64,000 nt of DNA from Blastococcus sp. KM273128. Lineage in GTDB: Bacteria > Actinomycetota > Actinomycetes > Mycobacteriales > Geodermatophilaceae. Every line of letters starts with the position of its first letter. The stretch's first letter is position 1. The position numbers and the translations under genes were made by a program. Shown here piece after piece: positions 34,699 through 42,032 of this stretch. The DNA lies in the NCBI RefSeq assembly GCF_021698975.1, contig NZ_SSXA01000003.1:27200-91199 (forward strand). Direction: 5' to 3'. Below the pieces are notes generated by a model. The model saw only the letters and a program-made list of their open reading frames with translations, was not told the DNA's origin and made no database searches.

Positions 34699-34779
34699 GG
34701 CGGTCCCGGTACCCGGGCGCCGGCGCGGCACACCGCCGCCCGGCTGGCGGCCGGCGAGCGCGACGCCCACGCTGGACGG

Positions 34780-35031
34780 GTGGACGACGTCGCCGCGCGG
34801 CTGGAGCGGGCCATCGGGGAGCTGCTCGCGCGCCGCCGCCCGGAGGCGTCGATCTGCCCGTCGGAGGCCGCCCGCGCGGTCGACCCCGACCGCTGGCGGG
34901 ACCTGATGCCCGAGGCCCGCAGCGCGGCCGGCCGGTTGGCCGACGCCGGCGCCGTCGAGGTCACGCAGGACGGCTCCGTGGTGGACGTCCGCAGCGCCCG
35001 GGGGCCGGTCCGGATCCGCAGACCCCGCTAG
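34780..35031 (+). CDS. DUF3253 family protein
   Basis: 83-residue winged-helix-like DUF3253 protein: ARLERAIGELLARRRPEASICPSE, RAVDPDRWRDLMPEARSAAGRLADAG and the terminal GPVRIRRPR. Function unknown, possibly nucleic-acid binding. GTG 34780 fits the family N-terminus. Its stop overlaps the stop of the convergent Lrp gene by 2 bases. Confidence 0.82.
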   Translation: MDDVAARLERAIGELLARRRPEASICPSEAARAVDPDRWRDLMPEARSAAGRLADAGAVEVTQDGSVVDVRSARGPVRIRRPR

Positions 35032-35501
35032 GGGTTCCCGGCGGCGCGGTGCAGCAGCGGGCCGACCCGCCGCTCGACGAACCGGCGCATGGCCAGGGCG
35101 GTGTCCACCCGCTGGACGCCGGGGATGGCCAGCACCGCCTCGGTGGTCCGCCACAGGTGGTCGGCGTCGGTGGCCGCCACGTGCACGAGCAGGTCGGTGG
35201 CGCCCGACAGCCCGGTCACCTCGAGCACCTCGGGGAGCCCGGCCAGCGCGTCGCTGACCTCGGCCAGCCCGCGCTGCGCCACCTGCACCGACATGTAGGC
35301 GGTCAGCCGGTAGCCCAGGGCCTCCGGCCGGATCCGCTGGTCGAGCGGGCCCAGGACGCCGTTGCTCTCGAGCCGGGCCAGCCGGCTCTGGACCGTGTTG
35401 CGGGCAAGCCCCAGCCGCTGCGACAGCGCCATCACGCTGGCCCGCGGGTCCTCGGTGAGGGCCAGCAGCAGTCGTGCGTCCGTGGCGTCGATCTCCGGCA
35501 C
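35028..35501 (-). CDS. Lrp/AsnC-family regulator of the adjacent 2-oxo acid dehydrogenase operon
   Basis: 157 residues: HTH (IDATDARLLLALTEDPRASVMALSQRLGLARNTVQSRLARLE, quoted in parts only as IDATDARLLLAL and LGLARNTVQSRLARLE) and RAM ligand domain (VTGLSGATDLLVHVAATD). Branched-chain amino acids are typical Lrp ligands. The gene is divergent from the E1alpha-E1beta-E2 operon (216 bp between), the arrangement of BkdR-type activators, so regulation of that operon is likely. GTG 35501. Confidence 0.9.
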   Translation of the reverse strand: MPEIDATDARLLLALTEDPRASVMALSQRLGLARNTVQSRLARLESNGVLGPLDQRIRPEALGYRLTAYMSVQVAQRGLAEVSDALAGLPEVLEVTGLSGATDLLVHVAATDADHLWRTTEAVLAIPGVQRVDTALAMRRFVERRVGPLLHRAAGNP

Positions 35502-35717
35502 GCTGCGCAGTCTGGCAGCTCCGGGTGGCCCGTGGACACCTTTCTGCGCAATCGCTCCACCCGGGCCTGCGCAGATCGTCGCGTCGAGGGCTGGTCAGCG
35601 GCGGGGCGGCCGTGCCAGGATGTGTGAGGGCCGCCACACCCGGCGGCCCGGAACGTCCAGCACCACCGCGCCGCCGGTGACCCCGGCGGCGGTGGCCGAC
35701 GGCGAGGAGCGCGACCG

Positions 35718-36857
35718 GTGACAGCGTTGCCCGAAACGACGGAGATGGTCGACCCCGTCCCGGGGGCCGACGCCCCCCACCTGCCGCAGCGGTCCGAGCT
35801 GGTCCAGCTGCTCACGCCCGAGGGTGAGCGGGTCGAGCACCCCGACTACGCGCTGGAGATCTCCGACGAGGAGCTGCGCAACCTCTACCGCGACCTGGTG
35901 CTGGTCCGGCGGTGGGACGTCGAGGCGACCGCCCTGCAGCGGCAGGGCGAGCTGGGCATCTGGGCCTCCCTGCTGGGCCAGGAGGCGGCCCAGATCGGCG
36001 CCGGCCGCGCGATGGCCGCCGACGACATGGCGTTCCCGACCTACCGCGAGCACGGCGTCGCCTGGACCCGCGGCGTCGACCCGCTGCACGTCATCAGCCT
36101 GTTCCGCGGCGTGGACAACGGCGGCTGGGACCCGGTCGCCACCGGCTTCAACCTCTACACCGTCGTCATCGGCGCCCAGTGCCTGCACGCCACCGGGTAC
36201 GCCATGGGCCTGCAGCGCGACGGCGCGGAGAACGCGACGCTCGCCTTCCTCGGCGACGGCGCCACCAGCCAGGGCGAGGTCAACGAGGCGATGATCTGGG
36301 CGGCCAGCTTCTCGGCGCCCGTCGTCTTCTTCTGCCAGAACAACCAGTACGCGATCAGCGTGCCGCTGGAGCGGCAGTCGCGCGTCCCCCTGTACCAGCG
36401 GGCGGCCGGCTTCGGCTTCCCCGGCGTGCGGGTCGACGGCAACGACGTCCTCGCCGTCCTGGCGGTCACCCGTCAGGCGCTGCAGGCCGCGCGCGAGGGC
36501 CAGGGCCCGACCTTCATCGAGGCGTTCACCTACCGCATGGGCGCGCACACCACCTCCGACGACCCGACCCGCTACCGGCTGGCCAGCGAGCTCGAGGAGT
36601 GGAAGCTGCGCGACCCGATCGCCCGGCTGAAGGCGCACCTCTCCCGCCAGGACAAGGCGGACGCCGCGTTCTTCGAGTCGGTCGAGCGCGAGGCGGACCA
36701 GCTCGCCGAGCGGATCCGCGGCGGCACCGTCGACATGCCCGACCCGGACCCGGCCGCGATGTTCGACACCGTCTACGCGGAGCAGACCCCGTGGCTGGCC
36801 GCCCAGCGCGACGAGTTCGTCGCCTACCGCGCGAGCTTCGAGGAGGCCGGCGAGTGA
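35718..36857 (+). CDS. bkdA: 2-oxo acid dehydrogenase E1 component, alpha subunit
   Basis: 379 residues, thiamine-diphosphate E1alpha decarboxylating branched-chain 2-oxo acids (or pyruvate). TPP motif GDGATSQGEVNEAMIWA ending in FFCQNNQYAIS, phosphorylation-loop region YRMGAHTTSDDPTRY, and N-terminal RNLYRDLVLVRRWDVEA are all present. GTG 35718. First gene of a coupled three-gene operon (E1alpha stop overlaps E1beta start). The branched-chain assignment rests on the Lrp neighbour and similarity of layout to actinobacterial bkdABC; pyruvate cannot be excluded. Confidence 0.9.
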   Translation: MTALPETTEMVDPVPGADAPHLPQRSELVQLLTPEGERVEHPDYALEISDEELRNLYRDLVLVRRWDVEATALQRQGELGIWASLLGQEAAQIGAGRAMAADDMAFPTYREHGVAWTRGVDPLHVISLFRGVDNGGWDPVATGFNLYTVVIGAQCLHATGYAMGLQRDGAENATLAFLGDGATSQGEVNEAMIWAASFSAPVVFFCQNNQYAISVPLERQSRVPLYQRAAGFGFPGVRVDGNDVLAVLAVTRQALQAAREGQGPTFIEAFTYRMGAHTTSDDPTRYRLASELEEWKLRDPIARLKAHLSRQDKADAAFFESVEREADQLAERIRGGTVDMPDPDPAAMFDTVYAEQTPWLAAQRDEFVAYRASFEEAGE

Positions 36858-37834
36858 GCACCGAGACCCTGACCATCGGCAAGGCCCTCAACCTGGGCCT
36901 GCGCAAGGCCATGGAGGACGACGCCAAGGTCGTGCTCATGGGCGAGGACATCGGCAAGCTCGGCGGCGTCTTCCGCATCACCGACGGCCTGCAGAAGGAC
37001 TTCGGGGAGGCCCGCGTCGTCGACACGCCGCTGGCCGAGGCCGGCATCCTGGGCACCGCCGTCGGGCTGGCGATGCGCGGCTACCGGCCGGTCTGCGAGA
37101 TCCAGTTCGACGGGTTCGTCTTCCCCGCCTACAACCAGATCGTCACCCAGGTCGCCAAGATGCACGCCCGCTCCAAGGGCCGGCTGCCGATGCCGATCGT
37201 CATCCGCATCCCCTTCGGCGGCGGCATCGGCGCGGTCGAGCACCACAGCGAGAGCCCCGAGGCCTACTTCGCCCACACCGCCGGTCTCAAGGTGGTCGCC
37301 GTCAGCAACCCGGTCGACGCCTACTGGGGCATCCAGCAGGCGATCGCCCACCCCGACCCGATCGTCTTCCTCGAGCCCAAGCGCCGGTACTGGGAGAAGG
37401 CCGAGGTCGACACCGACGCCACCCCCGACCCGCTGTTCGCCTCGCGGGTCGTCCGCGGGGGGGACGACGTCACGGTGCTCGCCTACGGCCCCATGGTGAA
37501 GACCGCCCTGCAGGCCGCCGAGGCGGTTGCCGAGGAGGGCCGCTCGCTGGAGGTGGTCGACCTGCGCACCGTCTCGCCGCTGGACCTCGAGCCGGTGTTC
37601 GAGTCGGTGCGCCGCACCGGCCGCTGCGTCGTCGTGCACGAGGCGCCGGTGACCCTCGGGCTGGGCGCGGAGATCGCCGCCCGGGTGACCGAGTCCTGCT
37701 TCCACTCCCTGGAGGCGCCGGTGCTGCGGGTCGGGGGCTTCGACACGCCCTACCCGCCGTCGAAGCTCGAGGAGGAGTACCTCCCCGACCTCGACCGGGT
37801 GCTGGACGCCGTCGACCGCGCGATGGAGTTCTGA
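36854..37834 (+). CDS. bkdB: 2-oxo acid dehydrogenase E1 component, beta subunit
   Basis: 326 residues, E1beta transketolase-like pyrimidine-binding and C-terminal domains: LNLGLRKAMEDDAKVVLMGEDIGKLGG, DTPLAEAGILGTAVGLAMRGYRPV, FDGFVFPAYNQIVTQVAKM, and C-terminal SLEVVDLRTVSPLD. Pairs with E1alpha as an alpha2beta2 decarboxylase. GTG 36854 overlaps the upstream stop (GTGA). E2 follows after 3 nt. Confidence 0.94.
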   Translation: MSTETLTIGKALNLGLRKAMEDDAKVVLMGEDIGKLGGVFRITDGLQKDFGEARVVDTPLAEAGILGTAVGLAMRGYRPVCEIQFDGFVFPAYNQIVTQVAKMHARSKGRLPMPIVIRIPFGGGIGAVEHHSESPEAYFAHTAGLKVVAVSNPVDAYWGIQQAIAHPDPIVFLEPKRRYWEKAEVDTDATPDPLFASRVVRGGDDVTVLAYGPMVKTALQAAEAVAEEGRSLEVVDLRTVSPLDLEPVFESVRRTGRCVVVHEAPVTLGLGAEIAARVTESCFHSLEAPVLRVGGFDTPYPPSKLEEEYLPDLDRVLDAVDRAMEF

Positions 37835-37837
37835 GCC

Positions 37838-39349
37838 GTGACCCAGAAGCAGTTCAAGCTGCCCGACGTCGGTGAGGGGCTCACCGAGGGCGAGATCCTC
37901 CAGTGGATGGTGGCCGTCGGCGACACGGTGGCGGTCAACCAGCCGCTGTGCGAGGTGGAGACGGCCAAGGCCGCCGTCGAGCTGCCCTCGCCGTGGGCCG
38001 GCACCGTCGTAGAGCTGCTCCACGAGGCGGGCACGATGGTCGACGTCGGCGCGCCGATCATCACGATCGACGTCGGTGGGGCGGCCGGGGAGGCCGCCGC
38101 GGCGGTGCCCGCCGGCAGCGGAGCGGCGACCGCCGACGAGCCGGCCGCCGGGCTGATCGGCGGGGCCGCCCCCGGTGGCCGCACCGCGGTCCTGGTCGGC
38201 TACGGGCCGCGGACCACCGAGGCCCGCCGCCGGCCGCGCCGCTCGGGTGCCGCGGCCGCGGCACGCGCCACGGCCCTGCCCGGTGCCGACTACGGCTCCG
38301 GAGGCACCGACCGGCCCCCGCTGCCCTCGGACGACGGCCCGCCGCTGCTGGCGACCGCCCCCGACATGCGCAGCAAGCCGGTGCGTCACGGCGGGCTGGA
38401 GGTCGGCCGGCAGGCCGAGGCCGCCGCGCGGCGCGAGGATGCCGCCCCGTCGCGGGGTTCGGCGCCCGGCCGGCGCGGCCCCCGCCCGCTGGCCAAGCCG
38501 CCGGTGCGCAAGTACGCCAAGGACCTCGGCGTCGACCTCACCGCGCTCACCGGCAGCGGCGACGGCGGCGTGATCACCCGGGCCGACGTCGACGCCGCCG
38601 TCGCCGAGCGCTCGAACGGTTCCGCCGCGCCGGCCGCCCGCCCGGCGACCACCGGCGAGCAGCGCATCCCGGTGAAGGGCGTCCGCAAGGCCACCGCGGC
38701 CGCGATGGTGGCCAGCGCGTTCACCGCGCCGCACGTCACCGAGTTCCTGACCGTCGACGTCACCCGCACGATGAAGCTGCGCAACCGGCTGGCCGCCCGG
38801 CCCGAGCTCGCCGGGGTGAAGGTCAGCCCGCTGCTGTTCGTGGCCCGGGCCGTGCTGCTCGCGGCGCAGCGGCACCCGGTGGTGAACAGCTCCTGGGACG
38901 AGGCGGCGCAGGAGATCGTCGTCCACGGGCAGGTGAACCTGGGCATCGCGGCCGCGACGCCGCGCGGGCTGATCGTGCCCAACGTCAAGGACGCCGGCCG
39001 GCTCTCGCTGGCCGAGCTGGCGGGTGCCCTCGCCGAGCTGACCGAGACCGCGCGCGCCGGCCGCACCGCGCCGGAGGACATGACCGGCGGCACGCTGACG
39101 ATCACCAACGTGGGCGTCTTCGGGGTCGACACCGGCACGCCGATCCTCAACCCGGGGGAGTCCGCGATCCTGGCCTTCGGCGCCGTGCGGGAGATGCCGT
39201 GGGTGCACAAGGGCAAGGTCCGCCCGCGGCAGGTGACCCAGCTGGCGCTCTCCTTCGACCACCGGATCATCGACGGCGAGCTCGGCTCGCGGTTCCTGGC
39301 CGACGTGGGCGCGCTGCTGCACGATCCGGGGGTGGCGCTGGCGTTCTGA
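37838..39349 (+). CDS. bkdC: 2-oxo acid dehydrogenase E2, dihydrolipoamide acyltransferase
   Basis: 503 residues: one lipoyl domain with Lys44 in VETAKAAVELPSP, a long Ala/Pro/Arg-rich linker (about 80-205), peripheral subunit-binding domain (RKYAKDLGVDLTALTGSG), and catalytic acyltransferase domain ending SFDHRIIDG with His475. Transfers the acyl group from lipoyl-lysine to CoA. GTG 37838, 3 nt after E1beta. No dihydrolipoamide dehydrogenase (E3) follows, so E3 must come from elsewhere in the genome. The linker insertion GRTAVLVGYGPRTTEARRR is typical of actinobacterial E2s. Confidence 0.95.
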   Translation: MTQKQFKLPDVGEGLTEGEILQWMVAVGDTVAVNQPLCEVETAKAAVELPSPWAGTVVELLHEAGTMVDVGAPIITIDVGGAAGEAAAAVPAGSGAATADEPAAGLIGGAAPGGRTAVLVGYGPRTTEARRRPRRSGAAAAARATALPGADYGSGGTDRPPLPSDDGPPLLATAPDMRSKPVRHGGLEVGRQAEAAARREDAAPSRGSAPGRRGPRPLAKPPVRKYAKDLGVDLTALTGSGDGGVITRADVDAAVAERSNGSAAPAARPATTGEQRIPVKGVRKATAAAMVASAFTAPHVTEFLTVDVTRTMKLRNRLAARPELAGVKVSPLLFVARAVLLAAQRHPVVNSSWDEAAQEIVVHGQVNLGIAAATPRGLIVPNVKDAGRLSLAELAGALAELTETARAGRTAPEDMTGGTLTITNVGVFGVDTGTPILNPGESAILAFGAVREMPWVHKGKVRPRQVTQLALSFDHRIIDGELGSRFLADVGALLHDPGVALAF

Positions 39350-39374
39350 CCGGCGCCCGCGGGAGGGTGGGCTC

Positions 39375-39749
39375 GTGGACCGACGTCGGACGGCTCTCGT
39401 CCTGCTGCTGCTCTTCGCGCTCTGCAGCGGTGTGGCCATCGTGGTGAGCGGGAGCCGGCCGGGGTCGGAACAGGGCCTGGCGCCGGCGCTCGTCCAGTTC
39501 GCGGGGTACGCCCTCGCGCTCGGCGCCGCCGTGCTGCTCCTGGCCTCGCCGGGGGACGGCCCGGTCGGTGCTCCGCGGCGGGTCGGCGGGGTGGTCCTCG
39601 CCGCCCTCCTGGTCCTGGTGCTGCTGGACCTGGTGGCGGCCGGCGGGCCGAACATCGGTGCCGGGCTGGTGCACCTGGTCGGGCTGGTGGTGATCATGGT
39701 CGCCACCGTCCGGCTGGCGCTGGGCATCGCAGGCGAGCGGGCCGCGTGA
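39375..39749 (+). CDS. Small integral membrane protein
   Basis: 124 residues with four hydrophobic segments (TALVLLLLFALCSGVAIVVSG; LVQFAGYALALGAAVLLLAS; VGGVVLAALLVLVLLDLVA; GLVHLVGLVVIMVATVRLALG). No family recognised. GTG 39375; its last codons overlap the start of the AGE epimerase gene by 4 nt, implying coupled translation. Confidence 0.72.
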   Translation: MDRRRTALVLLLLFALCSGVAIVVSGSRPGSEQGLAPALVQFAGYALALGAAVLLLASPGDGPVGAPRRVGGVVLAALLVLVLLDLVAAGGPNIGAGLVHLVGLVVIMVATVRLALGIAGERAA

Positions 39750-40906
39750 CCGACCTCGACCGGCTGCTGGAGTTCGCGGCGCGCTCGCGGCTGCCCGACG
39801 GGTTCGGCTACCTCGGCTCGGACGGGAGCGTGCTGCCGCGGCCGCAGGAGACGTGGGTCGTCGCCCGGATGACCCACGTCTTCGGGCTGGCCGCCCTGCT
39901 CGGCCGGCCCGGCGCCGACGAGCTGGCCCGGCACGGCGTGGCCGCGCTGCGCGGCGGGCCGCTGCACGACGCCCGGCACGGTGGCTGGCGGGCGGCCGGC
40001 GACGACGGGACGAAGGCGGCCTACGTGCACGCGTTCGTCGTCCTCGCCGGCGCCACGGCCGCCACCGCCGGCGTCGACGGCGGGCGGGCCCTGCTCGCGG
40101 AGGCCGTCGGGGTCTGGCAGCAGCGATTCTGGGACGCCGACGCCGGGCTGGCCGTCGACGAGTGGGACACCGGCTGGACGACGCTCTCGGCCTACCGGGG
40201 CGCCAACGCCAACATGCACGGGGTGGAGGCGGTGCTGGCCGCCGCCGACGCGGTGGACGACGCGGCGTTGGCCGGGCGGCTGCGGGCGCAGGCGCTGCGC
40301 TGCACCGAGCGCATCGTGCACGGCTTCGCCCGCGCGCGGGGCTGGCGGCTGCCCGAGCACTTCACCGCGTCGTGGGAGCCGCTGCCCGACCACAACCGCG
40401 ATCGCCCGGCCGACCCGTTCCAGCCCTACGGCGTGACGGTGGGGCACCAGTTCGAGTGGGCCCGGCTGGCGCTGCACCTCCGGGCGGCCCTGCCCGACCC
40501 GCCGGCGTGGCTCCTGCAGGACGCCGTCGCGCTGTTCGAGGCCGCGGCGACCCGCGGCTGGGCCGCCGACGGGGCCGACGGCTTCCCCTACACCCTCGGC
40601 TGGGACGACCGGCCGGTCGTCGGCGCCCGCATGCACTGGGTCCTCTGCGAGGCGGTCGGGGCCGCCGCCGTGCTCGCCCGGGTCACCGGGGAGGCGCGCT
40701 ACCGGTTGCTCGCCGACCGCTGGCGGGCACACGGCGAGGAGCGCTTCGCGGACCCCGCCACGGGCAGCTGGCACCACGAGCTGGCGCCATCGGGGGAGGT
40801 GGCGGACGGCACCTGGAGCGGGCAGCCCGACGCCTACCACCTGGCGCAGATGCTGCTGCTGGCCGACCTGCCGGTGCGGGGCAGCATCGCGGCCGCGCTG
40901 CGCTGA
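39746..40906 (+). CDS. AGE-family (N-acylglucosamine 2-epimerase-like) sugar isomerase
   Basis: 386 residues of an (alpha/alpha)6 barrel. Conserved positions include the ETWVVARMTHVFGLAALLGR entry, GANANMHGVEAVLAAADA, GHQFEWARLALHL, MHWVLCEAVGAAAVLAR and the terminal GKWHH-like GSWHHEL, matching AGE/YihS/mannose isomerase proteins. Catalyses aldose-ketose isomerisation or 2-epimerisation of a free sugar; exact sugar unknown. GTG 39746 overlaps the preceding gene (GTGA). Confidence 0.92.
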   Translation: MTDLDRLLEFAARSRLPDGFGYLGSDGSVLPRPQETWVVARMTHVFGLAALLGRPGADELARHGVAALRGGPLHDARHGGWRAAGDDGTKAAYVHAFVVLAGATAATAGVDGGRALLAEAVGVWQQRFWDADAGLAVDEWDTGWTTLSAYRGANANMHGVEAVLAAADAVDDAALAGRLRAQALRCTERIVHGFARARGWRLPEHFTASWEPLPDHNRDRPADPFQPYGVTVGHQFEWARLALHLRAALPDPPAWLLQDAVALFEAAATRGWAADGADGFPYTLGWDDRPVVGARMHWVLCEAVGAAAVLARVTGEARYRLLADRWRAHGEERFADPATGSWHHELAPSGEVADGTWSGQPDAYHLAQMLLLADLPVRGSIAAALR

Positions 40907-40985
40907 CCGGCGGGTCCACGTGTCGGCCGCGGACCGGGCGGGTAGGTGGGCCACGACCGAGCCAGCGATACGAGGAGCTGAGAAC

Positions 40986-41447
40986 GTGGCCAGCGTGCAG
41001 GAGTCCGTCGACGTCGACGTCCCGATCCGCGTCGCCTACGACCAGTGGACGCAGTTCGAGACGTTCCCCCAGTTCATGGGCGGGGTCGAGAAGATCACGC
41101 AGATCGACGCGACCCGGACCCACTGGGTCACCAACATCGACGGCGTCAAGCGTGAGTTCGACGCGGAGATCACCGAGCAGCACCCCGAGGAGCGGGTGGC
41201 CTGGACCAGCACCAGCGGTGAGGCCAAGCACGCCGGCGTGGTGACCTTCCACCGCCTGGACGACGCGAAGACCCGCGTGATGATCCAGATCGACTGGGAG
41301 CCCGAGGGCCTGGTCGAGAAGGCCGGCGCGGCGCTCGGCTTCGACGACCGTCAGGTCAAGGCGGACGCGAAGAAGTTCAAGGAGTTCATCGAGAGCCGCG
41401 GCACCGAGACCGGTGCTTGGCGCGGTGACGTGCAGCGTCCCAGCTGA
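40986..41447 (+). CDS. SRPBCC family protein (polyketide cyclase/dehydrase-like)
   Basis: 153 residues: VQESVDVDVPIRVAYDQWTQFETFPQFMGGVE (shown in part: VPIRVAYDQWTQFETFPQFM), VKREFDAEITEQHPEERVAWTS in the middle, and a long C-terminal helix. START-like hydrophobic-ligand fold; common in actinobacteria with unknown role. GTG 40986 follows GAGGAGCTGA. Followed 8 nt after the stop by intergenic hairpin repeat copy 2. Confidence 0.88.
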   Translation: MASVQESVDVDVPIRVAYDQWTQFETFPQFMGGVEKITQIDATRTHWVTNIDGVKREFDAEITEQHPEERVAWTSTSGEAKHAGVVTFHRLDDAKTRVMIQIDWEPEGLVEKAGAALGFDDRQVKADAKKFKEFIESRGTETGAWRGDVQRPS

Positions 41448-41454
41448 CGAAGGA

Positions 41455-41512
41455 CCCCTCGCCGCCCACCGCTCGTACCTCGCGCGAGGGGCCCTGCGAG
41501 AGGGCCGTTCCA
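41455..41512 (+). repeat. Intergenic hairpin repeat, copy 2
   Basis: About 58 bp related to 22337-22394. CCCCTCGC (41455-41462) can pair with GCGAG(a)GGG (41496-41504) or GCGAGGGG (41484-41491). The arm changes relative to copy 1 are compensatory. It begins 8 nt after the SRPBCC stop. The remainder of 41513-41620 shows nothing recognisable. Confidence 0.72.
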
Positions 41513-41624
41513 TCGCCGTCCGGCGGCGCCCACCCCACGGGGGCGGGCGCCGTCGGTGCGTCCAGGGATGGTCGGTACGTGACGACTCTCACCCGGTGGG
41601 GTGACGAACCTTCGGCGACGACTC

Positions 41625-41654
41625 ATGACTGCCGACATTTCGTCGGATTAGAGT
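41625..41654 (+). promoter_or_regulatory. Putative promoter with palindrome in the spacer
   Basis: ATGACT (41625-41630), 18-bp spacer, TAGAGT (41649-41654), upstream of the 49-residue gene. CCGAC-ATTTC-GTCGG (41632-41646) fills the spacer and may be an operator. Confidence 0.5.
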
Positions 41655-41715
41655 GGTGCACGCCTGCGTTACTACGGCTGCAGGCGAGACACTCCGACGA
41701 AAGAGGCAGTGAACC

Positions 41716-41865
41716 ATGAGCAGCGTGACGACCAGCTGGCGGCGGCGTCGGCAGGTGGCGCGTACCCGGCGGGCCCTGGACAAGGCGCTGGCCCGCAGCA
41801 GCAGCCCCGCGATGCGGGACGAGCTGCTGACGATGGCCAACGGCAGCCACTTCCTCGGCCGCTGA
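41716..41865 (+). CDS. Small basic protein, 49 aa
   Basis: Short gene reading MSSVTTSWRRRRQVARTRRA, then LDKALARSSSPAMRDELLTM and ANGSHFLGR. The N-terminal half is Arg-rich and helical; the second half resembles short actinobacterial proteins with an RTRRALDKAL...SPAMRDEL pattern. AGAGG lies 10 nt before ATG 41716 and a promoter-like sequence lies 60 bp upstream. Probably nucleic-acid or protein binding (inference). Function unknown. Confidence 0.72.
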   Translation: MSSVTTSWRRRRQVARTRRALDKALARSSSPAMRDELLTMANGSHFLGR

Positions 41866-42032
41866 GCCCCGGCCGCGCCCCGCGCGGCCCGTAGAACCGA
41901 CCCCGGTCTCCCCTCTGGGACCGGGGTCGCGTGCGTCCGGGGGCGTCTGACCTGCGGTCCGTCTCACCCGAACCGGTCGGTGCCCCTCAAGCAGGGCCGA
42001 GGAGCGCCGATGACCGGTGCGTGGAGATCGAC

